Assembly: GCA_026391005.1 (NCBI GenBank)
Contig: JAPLEV010000040.1
Coordinates: 1 to 34,361, forward strand
Length of the DNA: 34,361 bases
Direction of reading: 5' to 3'
DNA from: Flavobacteriia bacterium
GTDB lineage: Bacteria > Bacteroidota > Bacteroidia > Flavobacteriales_D > Crocinitomicaceae
Of this stretch, positions 32,124-34,361 are shown piece after piece (the stretch's first letter is position 1; every line of letters begins with the position of its first letter). The notes beneath the pieces were generated by a model. The model was not told where the DNA came from, ran no database searches, and was given only the letters and a program-made list of their open reading frames with translations. Position numbers and translations under genes: made by a program.

Positions 32124-33833
32124 ATGAACGTAACAAAAAATCCTCGCATTTTTCTAGCAGATAACTTAAAAATCGATTCATTTGAATCCGTTTCCGTATA
32201 TTATGATGACCTGATAAATAGAGAAATAACTTCCTTGGAAGAATTTATTAATTGGTTGAAACATCGCAGTGAGTTGGATGCCGTACTGGAAGAAGACGCT
32301 GCTTGGAGGTACATAAAAATGACCATTGATACCACCAATGAAGCGTATTCGAAAGATTACAATCTATTTATTACAGAAATTCAGCCTAAATTATCTCCAT
32401 TAGATGATGCCTTGAATAAAATTCAAAATAAAAGTCCCTACAAAGATGCGTTGATGGACGATGAAGCCTATCGCATTTATTTTAAATCATACGATGTTCA
32501 ACTGCAATTATTCAGGGAAGAAAACATTCCATTAGAAGCAGAATTAAATGAACTCGCGCAAAAATATGGCGTTATTTCAGCCGCTCAAACGATTGAGATG
32601 GAAGGCAATGAAATCACCATGCAAAAAGCGGCGCAATATCTTAAAGAACAAGATGAAGCCATTCGAAAGGAAGTCTTTACAAAAATGGTGGAGCGAAGAA
32701 GAATAGACACCGAAAAACTGGATGAATTATTTACTGAGTTAATCCAAAAAAGACACCTACTTGCAACGAATGCAGGATTTGATAATTTTCGTGATTATAA
32801 ATTTGAAGCCTTAGGTCGATTTGATTACACAAAAGAGGATTGTTTTGATTTTCACAACGCCATAAAAACGCTAATTGTTCCTGTCGTTAAAGAAATACAA
32901 CAAAAAAAACTCAGCCAATTAGGCAAAGAAAAATTTAAACCCTGGGATTTAGATTTTGATCCTGCGGGAAATGCCCCTTTAAAACCTTTCGAAACAGGAC
33001 AAGAAATGCTCGAAGGAACAAAAAGGATGTTTGCTAAAATTGACCCATACTTTTCTGATTGTCTCAAAACAATGGAACAATTAGGACATTTAGATTTAGA
33101 ATCAAAAACAGGAAAAGCGCCAGGCGGCTATAATTATCCCTTGTATGAAATAGGGGTGCCTTTTATTTTTATGAATGCAGTGGGTGCACAAAGAGATTTA
33201 GTTACCATGATCCATGAGGGAGGACACGCCGTGCATTCCTTTTTAAGCAGAGACCTTGAATTAACTGGATTCAAAAATTTACCTTCAGAAGTCGCAGAAT
33301 TAGCCTCCATGTCGATGGAGCTGTTAACAATGCCTTATTGGGAGGAGTTTTATCCGAATAAAGAAGAATTAAAGCGGGCAAAAAATGACCAATTAGAATC
33401 CGTTTTAAAAGTACTTCCCTGGATAGCACAAATTGATGCCTTTCAGCATTGGATTTATGAAAATGTCAATCACAGCATTGCCGAAAGACACGCTTACTGG
33501 GCAAAACTTTCAACAGAATATGGAACAGGGCTTACGGATTGGTCAGGTTATGAAGATCAAATCAATACATCATGGCAACGCCAGCTTCATTTATTTGAAG
33601 TTCCTTTCTACTACATTGAATACGGAATAGCACAATTAGGTGCTTTGGGGATTTGGAAGAATAGCATTGAAAATTATCCGAAAACAATTCGAGACTACAA
33701 AGCGGCTTTATCCCTGGGGTATTCGAAGTCAATTCCGGAAATATACAAAACGGCCAATATTAAATTTGACTTTTCCTCCAATCACTTAGCATCGCTCATT
33801 AGTTTCATAAAATCAGAATTAAGCAAATTATAG
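32124..33833 (+). CDS. M3-family oligoendopeptidase (PepF-like)
   Basis: 569-aa zinc metallopeptidase of family M3, a cytoplasmic enzyme that trims short peptides. The zinc site is HEGGH in MIHEGGHAVHSFL (about 367-379), with the downstream glutamate ligand in LPSEVAELASMSMELL. The long helical N-terminal half and length fit oligoendopeptidase F. No signal peptide is seen. The ATG at 32124 is chosen over an in-frame GTG at 32046 because the latter would read through the preceding terminator hairpin and T run and add a non-family sequence. A near-match to the -7 element (TATTTTTA) lies about 30 bp upstream. Confidence 0.93.
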   Translation: MNVTKNPRIFLADNLKIDSFESVSVYYDDLINREITSLEEFINWLKHRSELDAVLEEDAAWRYIKMTIDTTNEAYSKDYNLFITEIQPKLSPLDDALNKIQNKSPYKDALMDDEAYRIYFKSYDVQLQLFREENIPLEAELNELAQKYGVISAAQTIEMEGNEITMQKAAQYLKEQDEAIRKEVFTKMVERRRIDTEKLDELFTELIQKRHLLATNAGFDNFRDYKFEALGRFDYTKEDCFDFHNAIKTLIVPVVKEIQQKKLSQLGKEKFKPWDLDFDPAGNAPLKPFETGQEMLEGTKRMFAKIDPYFSDCLKTMEQLGHLDLESKTGKAPGGYNYPLYEIGVPFIFMNAVGAQRDLVTMIHEGGHAVHSFLSRDLELTGFKNLPSEVAELASMSMELLTMPYWEEFYPNKEELKRAKNDQLESVLKVLPWIAQIDAFQHWIYENVNHSIAERHAYWAKLSTEYGTGLTDWSGYEDQINTSWQRQLHLFEVPFYYIEYGIAQLGALGIWKNSIENYPKTIRDYKAALSLGYSKSIPEIYKTANIKFDFSSNHLASLISFIKSELSKL

Positions 33834-33854
33834 TCAATTACTAATTTCAGTCAT

Positions 33855-34361
33855 ATGCGAAAAATCGTTCTGTGTTTCTTTTTTTTGATGGTATTAAAAG
33901 TTACTGCACAGGATTATGTGCATCGTAATTATAGTGTGTTAAATGAACTAATTGCAAAAGATTCGTACCATCATGCGAATGGTGAATTATTTGTGGTCGG
34001 AAAAACGACACAAAACCAGGGATTTTTATCTAAATACAACGCAGCAGGTAATTTAACATCAGTTCGATATGTTCAAGCTTCCGCACTATCGAGTTTTAAT
34101 CAATTAAGCATCATTGAAAAATATTCAGACACTGATTTTTTAATTGGAGGAAGAAAATTAATGGAACTTAGTTCCCCTCCCTATTGGGAAAGCCTAGTTA
34201 CCTTAGTGGATCATAACGGGAACATGCTTTGGACAAACACCACGAATTTTGGTGGAGTTGATTCAGAAATAAAAGACATAACCGTCCTATCGAATGGCAA
34301 CATTGCGATTGTAACTTCGAGAGTCAATCAAAATCAATCCATCATAGAAATGCTAGATCCT
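33855..34361 (+). CDS. Secreted protein, incomplete at window edge
   Basis: Open reading frame running off the right end (169 codons seen, no stop). It begins MRKIVLCFFFLMVLKVTAQ, a clear signal peptide with the Ala-Gln end common in this window. The visible part has strand-turn units ending in Gly-Asn turns (GELFVVGKTT, GFLSKYNAAGNLTSVR, LVTLVDHNGNMLWT, VLSNGNIAIVTS) like the propeller-type repeat proteins of Bacteroidota that often carry a T9SS tail. The C-terminus is outside the window, so that tail cannot be confirmed. It starts 21 bp after the peptidase stop. Confidence 0.8.
   Translation, partial: MRKIVLCFFFLMVLKVTAQDYVHRNYSVLNELIAKDSYHHANGELFVVGKTTQNQGFLSKYNAAGNLTSVRYVQASALSSFNQLSIIEKYSDTDFLIGGRKLMELSSPPYWESLVTLVDHNGNMLWTNTTNFGGVDSEIKDITVLSNGNIAIVTSRVNQNQSIIEMLDP

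Overview
The window reads as chromosomal DNA from an AT-rich member of the Bacteroidota, probably Flavobacteriales (Crocinitomicaceae/Fluviicola-like; this rank is inferred). The evidence is two proteins with C-terminal type IX secretion (T9SS) sorting domains, SprB-type repeats, a Bacteroidota-style Rho with a long linker, many secreted proteins with a signal peptide ending in Ala-Gln or Ser-Gln, weak or absent Shine-Dalgarno sequences, and repeated matches to the Bacteroidota -7 promoter element TAnnTTTG just upstream of genes. No tRNA, rRNA, CRISPR array, insertion sequence, prophage or integrase was seen.

Layout. (1) 1-3146: rpsO on the minus strand with its terminator and leader; a cobalamin riboswitch controlling a secreted beta-propeller protein with a T9SS tail (candidate B12-capture protein); a strong terminator; a radical SAM/SPASM protein on the minus strand. 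(2) 3331-6239: a tightly overlapping operon of a phosphoribosyltransferase, murQ, an agmatinase/formimidoylglutamase-type ureohydrolase and a membrane protein. (3) 6433-12340: a block of cell-envelope or secreted proteins: a lipoprotein, a transglutaminase-like protein, a two-gene minus-strand unit (beta-propeller and NlpC/P60 peptidase), and a metallophosphoesterase. (4) 12411-16623: dnaX, an acyl-CoA ligase of MenE type, a membrane J-domain protein and endonuclease III. (5) 16719-21941: dnaB with a conserved secreted protein that is often misnamed asparagine synthetase B, then rho and a DUF4199-like membrane protein. (6) 21928-26849, minus strand: a class D beta-lactamase-family protein coupled to mpl (muropeptide recycling), and a large TPR/coiled-coil secreted protein. 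(7) 26943-34361: an FAD oxidoreductase, yaaA, a large T9SS protein with SprB repeats, an M3 oligopeptidase, and the start of another secreted protein cut by the window edge.

The most striking observation is in dnaX. The zero frame ends four bases after an A10 run that contains the heptamer A AAA AAG in exactly the right register, while the conserved tau C-terminal region continues in the -1 frame without a plausible start of its own. If this is not a homopolymer sequencing error, the zero frame makes gamma and tau depends on recoding, which is the reverse of the E. coli arrangement. Other points of interest are the riboswitch-controlled T9SS propeller, an endonuclease III that has lost all its iron-sulfur cysteines, the mpl/beta-lactamase gene pair, an Asn/Gln-rich linker in Rho, and apparently leaderless promoters at dnaX, dnaB and one minus-strand gene.
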